A stretch of 64,000 bases of DNA. It comes from Bacillus spongiae. Lineage in GTDB: Bacteria > Bacillota > Bacilli > Bacillales > Bacillaceae_K. Positions 56,056 to 64,000 of this stretch are shown piece after piece (the first letter of the stretch is position 1; every line of letters starts with the position of its first letter). A program made the position numbers and the translations under genes. The stretch covers positions 281,021 to 345,020 of the forward strand of contig NZ_JBBAXC010000002.1 of assembly GCF_037120725.1 (NCBI RefSeq), given 5' to 3'. The notes beneath the pieces are model-generated. The model saw only the letters and a program-made list of their open reading frames with translations. It made no database searches and was not told the origin of the DNA.

Positions 56056-56076
56056 TGTTTACTTTATAAACTATTT

Positions 56077-56108
56077 AAAGTAGGGAACACTTTGTGTTCC
56101 CTCTTTTA
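56077..56108 (+). terminator. Intrinsic terminator after tsf
   Basis: Stem AGGGAACAC (56082-56090) / GTGTTCCCT (56094-56102), 3-base loop, then CTTTTATA; flanking AAAAG/CTTTT can extend it. Confidence 0.88.
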
Positions 56109-56146
56109 TAGAAGATTAAAAAACTATATACATATAGGAGGTTCCA

Positions 56147-56872
56147 ATGAGCATCCCACAATATAAGAGGGTAGTATTAAAATTAAGTGGTGAAGCATTA
56201 GCTGGAGAAGATGGTTTTGGTATAAATCCTGCAATTATTAAATCGGTAGCAGAGCAAGTGAAAGAAATCGCCGAACTAGATGTGGAAGTAGCAGTTGTTG
56301 TTGGTGGTGGAAACATTTGGCGTGGGAAAATTGGTAGCGAAATGGGCATGGATCGAGCGAATGCTGACTATATGGGAATGCTTGCTACCGTCATGAACTC
56401 CTTAGCTCTACAAGATAGTTTAGAGCAGCTTGGCATAGAAACAAGAGTACAATCATCAATTGATATGCGCCAAGTTGCTGAACCTTATATCCGTAGACGT
56501 GCGATTCGTCATCTAGAGAAGAAACGGGTTGTAATCTTTGCAGCTGGTACAGGAAACCCATATTTTTCAACAGATACAACCGCTGCTCTACGTGCTGCTG
56601 AGATTGAAGCTGAAGTGATCTTAATGGCAAAAAATAATGTTGATGGAGTTTATTCTGCTGATCCTAAACAAGACGAGAATGCTGTGAAATATGATCAGCT
56701 TTCGTATTTAGATGTGTTAAAAGAAGGACTAGCTGTAATGGATTCAACAGCGTCTTCATTATGTATGGATAATGATATTCCATTAATTGTGTTTTCCGTA
56801 ATGGAGAATGGGAATATTAAAAAAGCAGTTCTTGGAAATAATATTGGAACAATTGTGAGGGGGAAAGAATAA
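56147..56872 (+). CDS. pyrH: UMP kinase
   Basis: Bacterial UMP kinase (241 aa) of the amino-acid-kinase fold, making UDP for nucleic acid and envelope precursor synthesis. Conserved [35 protein letters not shown] and [17 protein letters not shown] are present. Ribosome binding site TAGGAGG. The stop overlaps the frr start (TAATG), so the two are translationally coupled. Confidence 0.98.
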   Translation: MSIPQYKRVVLKLSGEALAGEDGFGINPAIIKSVAEQVKEIAELDVEVAVVVGGGNIWRGKIGSEMGMDRANADYMGMLATVMNSLALQDSLEQLGIETRVQSSIDMRQVAEPYIRRRAIRHLEKKRVVIFAAGTGNPYFSTDTTAALRAAEIEAEVILMAKNNVDGVYSADPKQDENAVKYDQLSYLDVLKEGLAVMDSTASSLCMDNDIPLIVFSVMENGNIKKAVLGNNIGTIVRGKE

Positions 56873-57429
56873 TGCCGAAATCAGTAATGTCATCTACAAA
56901 AGACAAAATGGAAAAAGCTGTACAAGCCTACACTCGTGAACTTGCGTCTATTCGTGCAGGTCGCGCAAATGCATCGTTGCTACAAGGAATATCAGTAGAC
57001 TATTACGGAGCTCCTACACCAGTAAATCAAATGGCTTCAGTTACGGTTCCAGAAGCAAGACTATTAGTTATTCAACCATACGATAAAACGGTACTAGGTG
57101 ATATTGAAAAGGCGATTTTAAAATCTGACCTTGGGTTGAATCCTTCAAATGATGGTTCACTTATCCGAATAGCTATCCCAGCTTTAACTGAAGAGCGTCG
57201 TAAAGAGCTTGTGAAGTTAGTCAAGAAAGAGTCTGAAGAAGCGAAAGTTGCCATTCGGAATGTACGACGTGATGCGAATGACGATTTGAAGAAGCTAGAA
57301 AAGAATGGCGAAATGACAGAAGATGACTTGCGTGGTTACTCAGAAGATGTTCAACAGCTAACTGATACTCATATTAAACAAGTAGACGAGCTTACAAAAG
57401 AAAAAGAACAAGAAATTCTTGAAGTGTAA
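56872..57429 (+). CDS. frr: Ribosome recycling factor
   Basis: Ribosome recycling factor (185 aa), which with EF-G splits post-termination ribosomes. The typical three-helix/beta layout is visible: [42 protein letters not shown] and [17 protein letters not shown] with the conserved Arg residues. Ends in a strong terminator. Confidence 0.98.
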   Translation: MPKSVMSSTKDKMEKAVQAYTRELASIRAGRANASLLQGISVDYYGAPTPVNQMASVTVPEARLLVIQPYDKTVLGDIEKAILKSDLGLNPSNDGSLIRIAIPALTEERRKELVKLVKKESEEAKVAIRNVRRDANDDLKKLEKNGEMTEDDLRGYSEDVQQLTDTHIKQVDELTKEKEQEILEV

Positions 57430-57439
57430 CATAAATGAC

Positions 57440-57470
57440 GAAAACCCTCTAGCTTTAGGGGGTTTTCCTT
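57440..57470 (+). terminator. Intrinsic terminator after frr
   Basis: Stem GAAAACCCTCTA (57440-57451) / TAGGGGGTTTTC (57456-57467) with one G-T pair, 4-base loop and a T-rich tail. Confidence 0.9.
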
Positions 57471-57707
57471 TATTACAGGGATTAAGGTACATATATAGAG
57501 TTAATCAAGTATCGTGTCTATTAAAAAAACGAATTTAAATTGTATACGGTTTTCCTTTACATAGTATTCATTATGATTAAACCCTTATGAATTTTTTGAA
57601 GAGTGATAAGCGTAACTCTAAGGGCTTTAGTATATAGTAGATTCCATAAAACCTACATTATTTTCTATCCTAAACTATGAACTTTTGCAGATATCTTTAA
57701 GGATTTT
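57471..57707 (+). other. Non-coding spacer frr-uppS
   Basis: AT-rich spacer without an open frame of note. It contains a small inverted repeat, AGAGT / ACTCT, around 57600-57620. The uppS promoter lies at its right end. Confidence 0.6.
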
Positions 57708-57716
57708 TGTTATGAT
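57708..57716 (+). promoter_or_regulatory. Extended -10 promoter for uppS
   Basis: TGtTATGAT at 57708-57716, an extended -10 element about 50 bases before uppS. The best -35, TTGCAG (57685-57690), has a 20-base spacer, so the extended -10 is probably the main contact. Confidence 0.55.
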
Positions 57717-57765
57717 AAGATAGACGTATAGCAATCATTAGGATGTAATACTTGGAGGATTTAAT

Positions 57766-58557
57766 ATGCTAGAAAAAATAAAGTTGTGGAATTCCAAAAA
57801 AACAAAAGAAGGTTCACAAGAAGGAATAGGTGAACTTGATAAAAATTCAATTCCACAGCATATCGCTATTATAATGGATGGGAATGGAAGGTGGGCAAAA
57901 AAACGTGCTTTGCCTCGTATAGCCGGTCATCATGAAGGGATGAAGGTGATAAGGAAAATCACCCGTATTGCTAATTCCCTTGAAGTAAAAACGTTGACTT
58001 TATATGCTTTTTCAACAGAAAACTGGAAACGTCCAAAGGTGGAAGTAGATTATTTGATGAAGCTTCCTGAAGAGTTTCTTAGTACGTTTTTACCAGAGTT
58101 GATAGAAGAAAATGTGCGAGTCACGATGATGGGAGATGAAGGAGAAATCCCTTCACACACATTAAATGCTGTGCAAAAAGCAATGGAACAGACGAAAGAT
58201 AACACTGGGCTACAATTAAATTTTGCACTGAATTATGGAAGTAGATCAGAAATATTACAAGCGACGAAAGATGTCTTAAAAGATGTAAAAAATGGTATAA
58301 TAAGTGAAGAAGATATTACTGATGAATTATTTTCAAGTTATTTAATGACAAAAAGTATGTCAGATCCAGATCTTCTCATTCGTACAAGCGGTGAAATGCG
58401 ATTAAGTAACTTCATGTTGTGGCAATTAGCTTACACCGAATTTTGGTTTACGGATGTACTATGGCCTGATTTTAATGAACAGCATTTTATACAAGCAATT
58501 GAAGAATTTCAAAGGCGATCTAGAAGGTTTGGTGGACTTCAAAGTGAGGAATCATAA
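57766..58557 (+). CDS. uppS: Undecaprenyl diphosphate synthase
   Basis: cis-Prenyltransferase (263 aa) producing the C55 lipid carrier for peptidoglycan and teichoic acid. Signature HIAIIMDGNGRWAKKRALPR with catalytic Asp38, LTLYAFSTENWKRP, ALNYGSRSEI and DLLIRTSGEMRLSNFMLWQ regions are intact. GGAGGA precedes the ATG. cdsA follows with no gap. Confidence 0.98.
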   Translation: MLEKIKLWNSKKTKEGSQEGIGELDKNSIPQHIAIIMDGNGRWAKKRALPRIAGHHEGMKVIRKITRIANSLEVKTLTLYAFSTENWKRPKVEVDYLMKLPEEFLSTFLPELIEENVRVTMMGDEGEIPSHTLNAVQKAMEQTKDNTGLQLNFALNYGSRSEILQATKDVLKDVKNGIISEEDITDELFSSYLMTKSMSDPDLLIRTSGEMRLSNFMLWQLAYTEFWFTDVLWPDFNEQHFIQAIEEFQRRSRRFGGLQSEES

Positions 58558-59358
58558 ATGAAACAAAGAACAATAACAGCGATTATTGCAATGGGAATTT
58601 TTATTCCTATCGTAATAATTGGACAAATGCCGCTTATCGTTCTAACATATTTAATAGCGACAATCGGTTTGTTTGAATTGTTGAAAATGAGAAAATTAAA
58701 GTTAGCCTCAATTCCAGGTTTAATTTCTGTTGCACTTCTATGGATTTTTTTAATTCCAGAGAACTATACTGGAATAATCGGAGATTTAGGCTATTCAAAA
58801 ATACAATTAGCCTTATTAGCTGTATTGCTTTTTTTAACGTACACTGTTGTAACGAAAAATCGTTTCACTTTTGACGATGTTGCCTTTTCGGTTATGGCAA
58901 TTTTATATGTAGGGATTGGCTTTTATTATTTAATTGAGACTAGAGATGTAGGCGGCGTCGAATATGTATTTTACGCACTTATTACCGTATGGGCTACTGA
59001 TTCTGGTGCGTATATTATTGGAAGAAGTATGGGAAAACGGAAGCTTTGGCCTGAAATAAGCCCCAAAAAAACGATAGAAGGCTTTGTTGGAGGAGTTGTA
59101 TGTGCTCTTTTAGTTGGACTATTGTTTTGGCTATTTGGTTCAGATATCTCTAATCTTCCGCTATTAAAGGTATTAATTGTTACGGTAGTTCTTTCATTTT
59201 TTGGACAAATTGGTGATTTAGTCGAATCTGCGTTGAAACGTCATTATGACGTAAAAGATTCAGGGCAACTTCTCCCTGGGCACGGTGGTATATTAGATCG
59301 TTTTGACAGTTTATTATTTGTTATACCACTACTACACTTTTTTAATGTGATTCAATAG
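58558..59358 (+). CDS. cdsA: Phosphatidate cytidylyltransferase
   Basis: Integral membrane enzyme (266 aa) converting phosphatidic acid and CTP to CDP-diacylglycerol for phospholipid synthesis. About seven to eight transmembrane segments; signature AYIIGRSMGKRKLWPEISPKKT and the final QLLPGHGGILDRFDSLLF with the conserved Gly-His-Gly-Gly and Asp-Arg-x-Asp. Starts directly after the uppS stop, so coupled to it. Confidence 0.97.
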   Translation: MKQRTITAIIAMGIFIPIVIIGQMPLIVLTYLIATIGLFELLKMRKLKLASIPGLISVALLWIFLIPENYTGIIGDLGYSKIQLALLAVLLFLTYTVVTKNRFTFDDVAFSVMAILYVGIGFYYLIETRDVGGVEYVFYALITVWATDSGAYIIGRSMGKRKLWPEISPKKTIEGFVGGVVCALLVGLLFWLFGSDISNLPLLKVLIVTVVLSFFGQIGDLVESALKRHYDVKDSGQLLPGHGGILDRFDSLLFVIPLLHFFNVIQ

Positions 59359-59376
59359 TTTTAGGGGGAAGATACA

Positions 59377-60522
59377 TTGAATAGAAAAAACATAAGCCTA
59401 TTAGGAGCAACAGGGTCAATAGGTGTTCAAACATTGGATATTATTCGCTCTTATCCTGAGCAGTTCCGATTAATTGCTGCTTCTGCAGGTCGTAATATTC
59501 AGCGAATTCGCGAGATTGTGAATGAATTCAGACCACTGTTAGTATCCGTTCAAAATAAAGAAGATGCAGAAAAATTAAAGCTAGAATTCAGTGATATAAA
59601 ATTTGTTCACGGAATAAATGGATTAATAGAGGTTGCATTACATAGTGAAAGTAATCTGCTTGTCAATGCAGTATTAGGAAGTGTGGGCTTATCTCCTACC
59701 GTTGAAGCAATCAAAGCAAAAAAAACGGTAGCACTTGCTAATAAAGAAACATTGGTCACAGCAGGTCACATTGTAATGGAAGAAGCGAGGAAGAATAATG
59801 TCCCCATCCTCCCAGTAGATAGTGAACATGCGGCAATTTTTCAAAGCCTTCAAGGTGAAAGGTTCGAAAATATTGAGCGGATTATTATTACGGCTTCAGG
59901 GGGAAGCTTTAGAGATCGATCAAGGGAAGAATTAGTAGGGGTCACGGTTGAGGATGCTTTAAACCATCCTAATTGGTCGATGGGAGCGAAAATAACGATT
60001 GATTCTGCTTCTATGATGAATAAAGGCCTTGAAGTCATTGAGGCTCATTGGTTGTTTGATCTCCCCTATGAAAAAATAGATGTTTTACTTCACCGTGAAA
60101 GTGTAATCCATTCAATGGTGGAGTTTCATGATACCTCTGTCATGGCACAGCTAGGATCTCCGGATATGAGAGTTCCTATTCAATATGCTCTCACTTACCC
60201 AGATCGCTTTCCATTACAAGCAAAAAAGCTAAAACTAGAGGACTTTGGAAAGCTACACTTTGAGAAAATGGACTTTAACCGTTTCAGGTGCTTACAATTT
60301 GCTTATGACTCAGGAAAATCAGGTGGAACATACCCTACGGTGTTAAATGCAGCAAATGAAGCCGCTGTTGAAGCCTTTTTAGGAAAAAAGGTTTCATTCT
60401 TAAAAATTGAAGAGTTGATTGAAAGAGCTTTAAATGAACATCAAAAGATTAATTCGCCTGACTTACAAACTATACAGATGGTTGATCAACAAACAAGAAG
60501 ATATGTACAATCACTTCTATAA
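59377..60522 (+). CDS. dxr: 1-deoxy-D-xylulose 5-phosphate reductoisomerase
   Basis: Second enzyme (381 aa; IspC) of the MEP isoprenoid pathway, supplying precursors for UppS. NADPH-binding [13 protein letters not shown] at residues 9-21, [10 protein letters not shown], metal-binding [11 protein letters not shown] and the catalytic-loop region [22 protein letters not shown] are present. TTG start after TAGGGGGAAG. Confidence 0.98.
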   Translation: MNRKNISLLGATGSIGVQTLDIIRSYPEQFRLIAASAGRNIQRIREIVNEFRPLLVSVQNKEDAEKLKLEFSDIKFVHGINGLIEVALHSESNLLVNAVLGSVGLSPTVEAIKAKKTVALANKETLVTAGHIVMEEARKNNVPILPVDSEHAAIFQSLQGERFENIERIIITASGGSFRDRSREELVGVTVEDALNHPNWSMGAKITIDSASMMNKGLEVIEAHWLFDLPYEKIDVLLHRESVIHSMVEFHDTSVMAQLGSPDMRVPIQYALTYPDRFPLQAKKLKLEDFGKLHFEKMDFNRFRCLQFAYDSGKSGGTYPTVLNAANEAAVEAFLGKKVSFLKIEELIERALNEHQKINSPDLQTIQMVDQQTRRYVQSLL

Positions 60523-60539
60523 AAAAGGTGGTATTCGAT

Positions 60540-61799
60540 TTGGAAACTGTATTAGCCTTTATCGTTATATTCGGTGCTCTTGTATTTTTCCATGAGCTTG
60601 GACATTTTATTTTTGCCAAAAGAGCAGGAATATTAGTACGAGAGTTTGCTATAGGGTTTGGCCCGAAAGTGTTTTCTTATAAAAAAGAAGAGACAGTCTA
60701 TACAATTCGCCTATTGCCTCTTGGTGGTTTTGTTCGAATGGCTGGCGAAGATCCAGAAATGATTGAAATTAAACCTGGACACAGAGTTGGACTTGTATTA
60801 AATGATGAAGAAGTAGTAGAAAAAATCGTATTAAACAATAAAGATCGCTATCCAGATTTAATTGTTTTAGAAGTAGAATCTGCTGATATCGAACATAAGT
60901 TATTCATAACCGGTTATGAAGATGGTAGTGAAGAAAAAAAGACCTTTTCACTGTCAAGAGAAGCGGTCATTATCGAGGATGGAATTGAAACACTTATCGC
61001 TCCATGGGATCGTCAATTTGCTTCTAAAAAATTAACGGAAAGAACAATGGCCATTTTCGCAGGTCCTTTGTTTAATTTCATTCTAGCCTTCTTTATCTTT
61101 CTACTCTTAGGTATGCTTCAAGGAGTTCCTGTTGATGAGCCGATTCTTGGAGAACTTACTACCGATGGTGCTGCAAATGAAGCAGGTTTGAAAAAGGGGG
61201 ATGAAGTCATCAGTATTGATGGCGCCGAAATCTCTTCTTGGGAAGAAATTGTTGCTATAGTTGAGAAGAAACCTGGTGAGGAATTATTGTTTGTTATAAA
61301 AAGAGATGAAGAAACTAATTCCATTCCTGTTACTCCCCAATCTGTAGACTTTGAAGGAACGAAGGTAGGTAAAATTGGCGTCTATTCAGCCCTTGAGAAG
61401 AATCCACTCGGTATCATTAGCAACGGTTTTACACAAACTTACGAATGGACGATAGAAATCTTTCGGTTATTAGGTCAACTTATCACTGGCCAATTCTCAA
61501 TTGACGCTCTATCAGGGCCCGTAGGAATTTATCATTCAACGGATATTGTCGCTCAATCTGGAATATACAATCTGATGAGATGGGGAGCCATTTTAAGTAT
61601 TAACCTAGGAATAATGAATTTACTGCCGATTCCAGCTCTTGACGGAGGTAGGTTAATGTTTTTAGGTGTTGAAGCTGTGAGGGGTCGCCCGATTGATCGC
61701 CAAAAAGAAGGCATGGTCCACTTCTTAGGTTTTGCCTTACTTTTCGTTTTAATGCTCGTTGTCACTTGGAATGATATTCAACGATTCTTTTTACAATAA
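60540..61799 (+). CDS. rseP: Site-2 intramembrane metalloprotease RseP (RasP)
   Basis: Intramembrane protease (419 aa) that cleaves anti-sigma factors such as RsiW and clears signal-peptide remnants. Zinc site HELGH (residues 18-22) in the first transmembrane helix, PLGGFVRMAGED, a PDZ domain at about 190-275, and LDG in IPALDGGRL near 365. The TTG at 60540 is preferred: AAAGGTGG ends about 8 bases before it and family members start at this helix; an in-frame GTG at 60528 is inside the ribosome binding site. Confidence 0.95.
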   Translation: METVLAFIVIFGALVFFHELGHFIFAKRAGILVREFAIGFGPKVFSYKKEETVYTIRLLPLGGFVRMAGEDPEMIEIKPGHRVGLVLNDEEVVEKIVLNNKDRYPDLIVLEVESADIEHKLFITGYEDGSEEKKTFSLSREAVIIEDGIETLIAPWDRQFASKKLTERTMAIFAGPLFNFILAFFIFLLLGMLQGVPVDEPILGELTTDGAANEAGLKKGDEVISIDGAEISSWEEIVAIVEKKPGEELLFVIKRDEETNSIPVTPQSVDFEGTKVGKIGVYSALEKNPLGIISNGFTQTYEWTIEIFRLLGQLITGQFSIDALSGPVGIYHSTDIVAQSGIYNLMRWGAILSINLGIMNLLPIPALDGGRLMFLGVEAVRGRPIDRQKEGMVHFLGFALLFVLMLVVTWNDIQRFFLQ

Positions 61800-61826
61800 T
61801 TTATTTAACGATAGAGGTGTACGAAT

Positions 61827-63521
61827 ATGAAGCAAAGTATGACGTTAATCCCTACATTAAGGGAAATACCAGCAGATGCAGAAATAACTAGTCACCAGCT
61901 CCTGTTAAGAGCTGGTTACATTCGTCAAAATGCAAGCGGAGTATATAGTTATTTACCTTTAGGTAAAAAGGTACTTCGTAAAATAGAAGAAATTATCAGA
62001 GAAGAAATGGATCATGCAGGTGCTGTGGAATTATTAATGCCCGCTCTTCAGCAAGCAGAGCTTTGGCAAGAGTCTGGACGTTGGCAAACTTATGGTTCGG
62101 AACTTATGAGACTAAACGATCGCCACGGACGTGATTTTGCTCTTGGTGCAACACATGAAGAAGTTATTACTAGCATCATTAGAGATGAAGTGAAATCATA
62201 TAAAAAACTTCCTCTAGTATTTTACCAAATTCAAAATAAGTTTAGAGATGAGAAGCGACCACGATTTGGCCTTTTAAGAGGTCGAGAGTTTATGATGAAG
62301 GATGCGTATTCTTTTAATGCCACCCAAGAAAGTTTAGATGAAGTATATGATCGTATTTTTACTGCTTATTCAAATATCTTTACGCGATGTGGTTTAGATT
62401 TTAGGGCGGTTATTGCTGATTCAGGAGCTATGGGTGGAAAAGATACACATGAGTTTATGGTATTATCCGATGTTGGAGAAGATACGATAGCTTATTCTGA
62501 CACATCCAATTATGCAGCGAATGTGGAAATGGCTCCTGTTATTACGTCGTATGAGAAAATGGATGAACCTGAACAAGAGCTTACACAAGTTCATACACCA
62601 AACATAAAAACCATTGACGAAGTGTCCGCCTTTTTAAATGTGGAATCTAGTAATTGTATAAAATCCCTTCTATTTAAAGTTGATGAGGAGTACGTGCTAG
62701 TATTAGTTAGAGGTGACCATGATGTCAATGATATAAAAGTGAAGAATGTTTTAGATGCTTCAGTTGTTGAACTGGCTACACCAGAAGAAACAAAATCGGT
62801 ACTCGGTTGCACGATTGGTTCTGTCGGCCCTATCGATTTGGATGAAGTGACAGTATTAGCGGATCATGCAGTAGCATCAATTACTAACGGAGTATGTGGT
62901 GCAAATAAAGAAGATTATCATTTTATAAATGTTAATCCAAAACGAGACTTCCCAGTAGCTACTTTTGAAGATTTACGTTTTATTCAAGAAGGTGACCCTT
63001 CACCTGATGGAGAAGGAATCATTCAATTTGCTAAAGGGATAGAAGTAGGTCATGTGTTTAAATTAGGTTCTAGGTATAGTGACGCAATGAAAGCAACCTA
63101 TTTAGACGAAAATGGTCGATCTCAAACGATGCTTATGGGATCATATGGAATTGGAGTTTCACGAACACTAGCAGCTGTAGTAGAACAATTTAACGATGAG
63201 AAAGGGATTGTTTGGCCTACAAACTTAGCACCTTTCCAAGTGCACTTAATTCCAATTAACATCAAAAATGAGGATCAAAAAACAGTAGGAAACGACCTAT
63301 ATAATGAGTTAAAATCACAGCGATTCGATGTACTTATGGATGATCGTCAAGAACGACCAGGTGTTAAATTTGCTGATTCAGATTTAATCGGAATTCCAGT
63401 GCGTATTACCGTTGGAAAGAAGGCATCTGAAGGAATTGTAGAAGTGAAAAACAGGAAAACGGGAGAAGTTTTTGAGGTAAATAAAGAAGAAATCGTTGAT
63501 TTATTACAGAAAATGCTTTAA
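61827..63521 (+). CDS. proS: Prolyl-tRNA synthetase
   Basis: Class II aminoacyl-tRNA synthetase (564 aa), bacterial type. Motif 1 near [20 protein letters not shown] (start of catalytic core), motif 2 [17 protein letters not shown], an editing (INS) domain at about 235-390, motif 3 [17 protein letters not shown] and an anticodon-binding C-terminus. No T-box is visible in the 27-base gap before it, so it depends on upstream transcription. Usual order rseP-proS, with polC expected beyond the window. Confidence 0.98.
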   Translation: MKQSMTLIPTLREIPADAEITSHQLLLRAGYIRQNASGVYSYLPLGKKVLRKIEEIIREEMDHAGAVELLMPALQQAELWQESGRWQTYGSELMRLNDRHGRDFALGATHEEVITSIIRDEVKSYKKLPLVFYQIQNKFRDEKRPRFGLLRGREFMMKDAYSFNATQESLDEVYDRIFTAYSNIFTRCGLDFRAVIADSGAMGGKDTHEFMVLSDVGEDTIAYSDTSNYAANVEMAPVITSYEKMDEPEQELTQVHTPNIKTIDEVSAFLNVESSNCIKSLLFKVDEEYVLVLVRGDHDVNDIKVKNVLDASVVELATPEETKSVLGCTIGSVGPIDLDEVTVLADHAVASITNGVCGANKEDYHFINVNPKRDFPVATFEDLRFIQEGDPSPDGEGIIQFAKGIEVGHVFKLGSRYSDAMKATYLDENGRSQTMLMGSYGIGVSRTLAAVVEQFNDEKGIVWPTNLAPFQVHLIPINIKNEDQKTVGNDLYNELKSQRFDVLMDDRQERPGVKFADSDLIGIPVRITVGKKASEGIVEVKNRKTGEVFEVNKEEIVDLLQKML

Positions 63522-63525
63522 AAAA

Positions 63526-63578
63526 GTCAGACCCTATTGGTATCCTGATGGGTACTAATAAGGGTCTGATTTTTTTGA
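63526..63578 (+). terminator. Intrinsic terminator after proS
   Basis: Stem TCAGACCCT / AGGGTCTGA with flanking partial pairing, a loop of about 20 bases and a run of seven T. It closes the uppS-proS unit before the repeat region. Confidence 0.85.
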
Positions 63579-63634
63579 GAGTACTAGCAAAGTATATGCA
63601 ATCAGGAGGAGTTTGCTGCGCAATCCGGCTCCAT

Positions 63635-63683
63635 ATAGGCTTAGAGTACGTCGCGAACTTAGCCTATGTTCCATATAAGGAAC
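63635..63683 (+). other. Paired hairpins before the tandem repeats
   Basis: Inverted repeat ATAGGCTTAG (63635-63644) / CTTAGCCTAT (63658-63667) with one mismatch, followed directly by the perfect GTTCC / GGAAC (63668-63672 with 63679-63683). Non-coding; immediately precedes the 122-bp repeats. Confidence 0.6.
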
Positions 63684-63694
63684 AAGTTTATACT

Positions 63695-64000
63695 CAAATG
63701 CCTGTCGCTGCTGAACAACCCGTCTCCGCATTTCGGTGTTGTCTAGCTTCGTCGGGTAGCAGCTCGGGGTCATTTGTCAAATCACTGCGGAAATCAGGAT
63801 TTCCTACGTGCTTCGCCAAATGCCTGTCGCTGCTGAGCAACCCGACTCCGCATTTCGGTGTTGTCTAGCTTCGTCGTGTAGCAGCTCGGGGTCATTTGTC
63901 AAATCACTGCGGAAATCAGGATTTCCTACGTGCTTCGCCAAATGCCTGTCGCTGCTGAGCAACCCGACTCCGCATTTCGGTGTTGTCTAGCTTCGTCGTG
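63695..64000 (+). repeat. 122-bp tandem repeats, 2.5 copies to window end
   Basis: Copy 1 at 63695-63816, copy 2 at 63817-63938 and a partial copy 3 at 63939-64000, each starting CAAATGCCTGTCGCTGCTGA. Copies differ by only a few substitutions (four seen between 1 and 2; none between 2 and the visible part of 3). The unit is visibly richer in G+C than the surrounding DNA and contains the palindromes GGAAATC AG GATTTCC and ATTTG T CAAAT, plus GCTGCT / AGCAGC arms. The 122-base period is not a multiple of three, so it is not a coding repeat. Confidence 0.93.

Noticed and set aside
61800..61826. T-box riboswitch before proS
   Set aside because: The gap is only 27 bases and shows no T-box, specifier stem or antiterminator.
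63548..63990. Open frames of 106 and 60 codons on the + strand, and 72 on the - strand, in the repeat region
   Set aside because: They run through a 122-base tandem repeat whose period shifts the frame, and they have no ribosome binding sites in suitable positions.
1..64000. CRISPR arrays, tRNA or rRNA genes, insertion sequences with intact transposases, phage genes
   Set aside because: None seen on either strand; the only tandem repeat lacks CRISPR-type repeat and spacer structure.

Overview
The window is a chromosomal stretch from a low-GC, flagellated, spore-former-type Firmicute of the family Bacillaceae. This rests on recognisable protein families, strong AGGAGG-type ribosome binding sites, frequent TTG/GTG starts, and a gene order that follows the Bacillus subtilis rnc-to-proS backbone almost gene for gene. 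Details such as the FlhB N-terminus and the small genes around sigD recall alkaliphilic Bacillus relatives, but the species cannot be fixed from the sequence alone. All genes read on the + strand.

Layout. 1-12.4 kb: RNase III (5' end cut by the window), SMC, FtsY, YlxM, Ffh, then rpsP-khpA-ylqD-rimM-trmD-rplS, a signal peptidase, RbgA and RNase HII (protein targeting, chromosome structure, ribosome and tRNA maturation). 12.4-14.7 kb: an accessory, decaying interval where B. subtilis carries ylqG-ylqH. It holds a multiply interrupted pseudogene, one intact unknown gene, a possible M20 peptidase fragment and a frameshifted ylqH remnant. 14.7-25.3 kb: sucCD, dprA, topA, trmFO, xerC, hslVU, codY. 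25.3-26.2 kb: an unusually long non-coding gap with an orphan terminator and an operator-like repeat next to a likely fla/che promoter. 26.2-54.2 kb: the complete fla/che operon from flgB to swrB (basal body, hook, export gate, switch, chemotaxis, SigD). 54.3-63.5 kb: rpsB, tsf, pyrH, frr, uppS, cdsA, dxr, rseP and proS. 63.5-64 kb: a terminator followed by 122-bp tandem repeats that run off the window.

Functionally, the first and last blocks are housekeeping (translation, secretion, envelope lipid and isoprenoid precursors, membrane proteolysis). The central 28 kb builds and steers flagella and ends with the sigma factor that switches on late flagellar genes; CodY, encoded just upstream, is a known nutritional repressor of this operon in B. 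subtilis.

Most of the window is conserved and ordinary. The observations most worth following up are: an FlhG whose P-loop lysine is replaced by threonine; a duplicated promoter before rpsP; the pseudogene plus intact-gene pair at 12.5-13.8 kb; the repeated TTTTCACAT motif at the flagellar promoter; a decayed coupled gene between cheD and sigD; and the terminal 122-bp repeats. I did not find a clear new defence, CRISPR or biosynthetic system.
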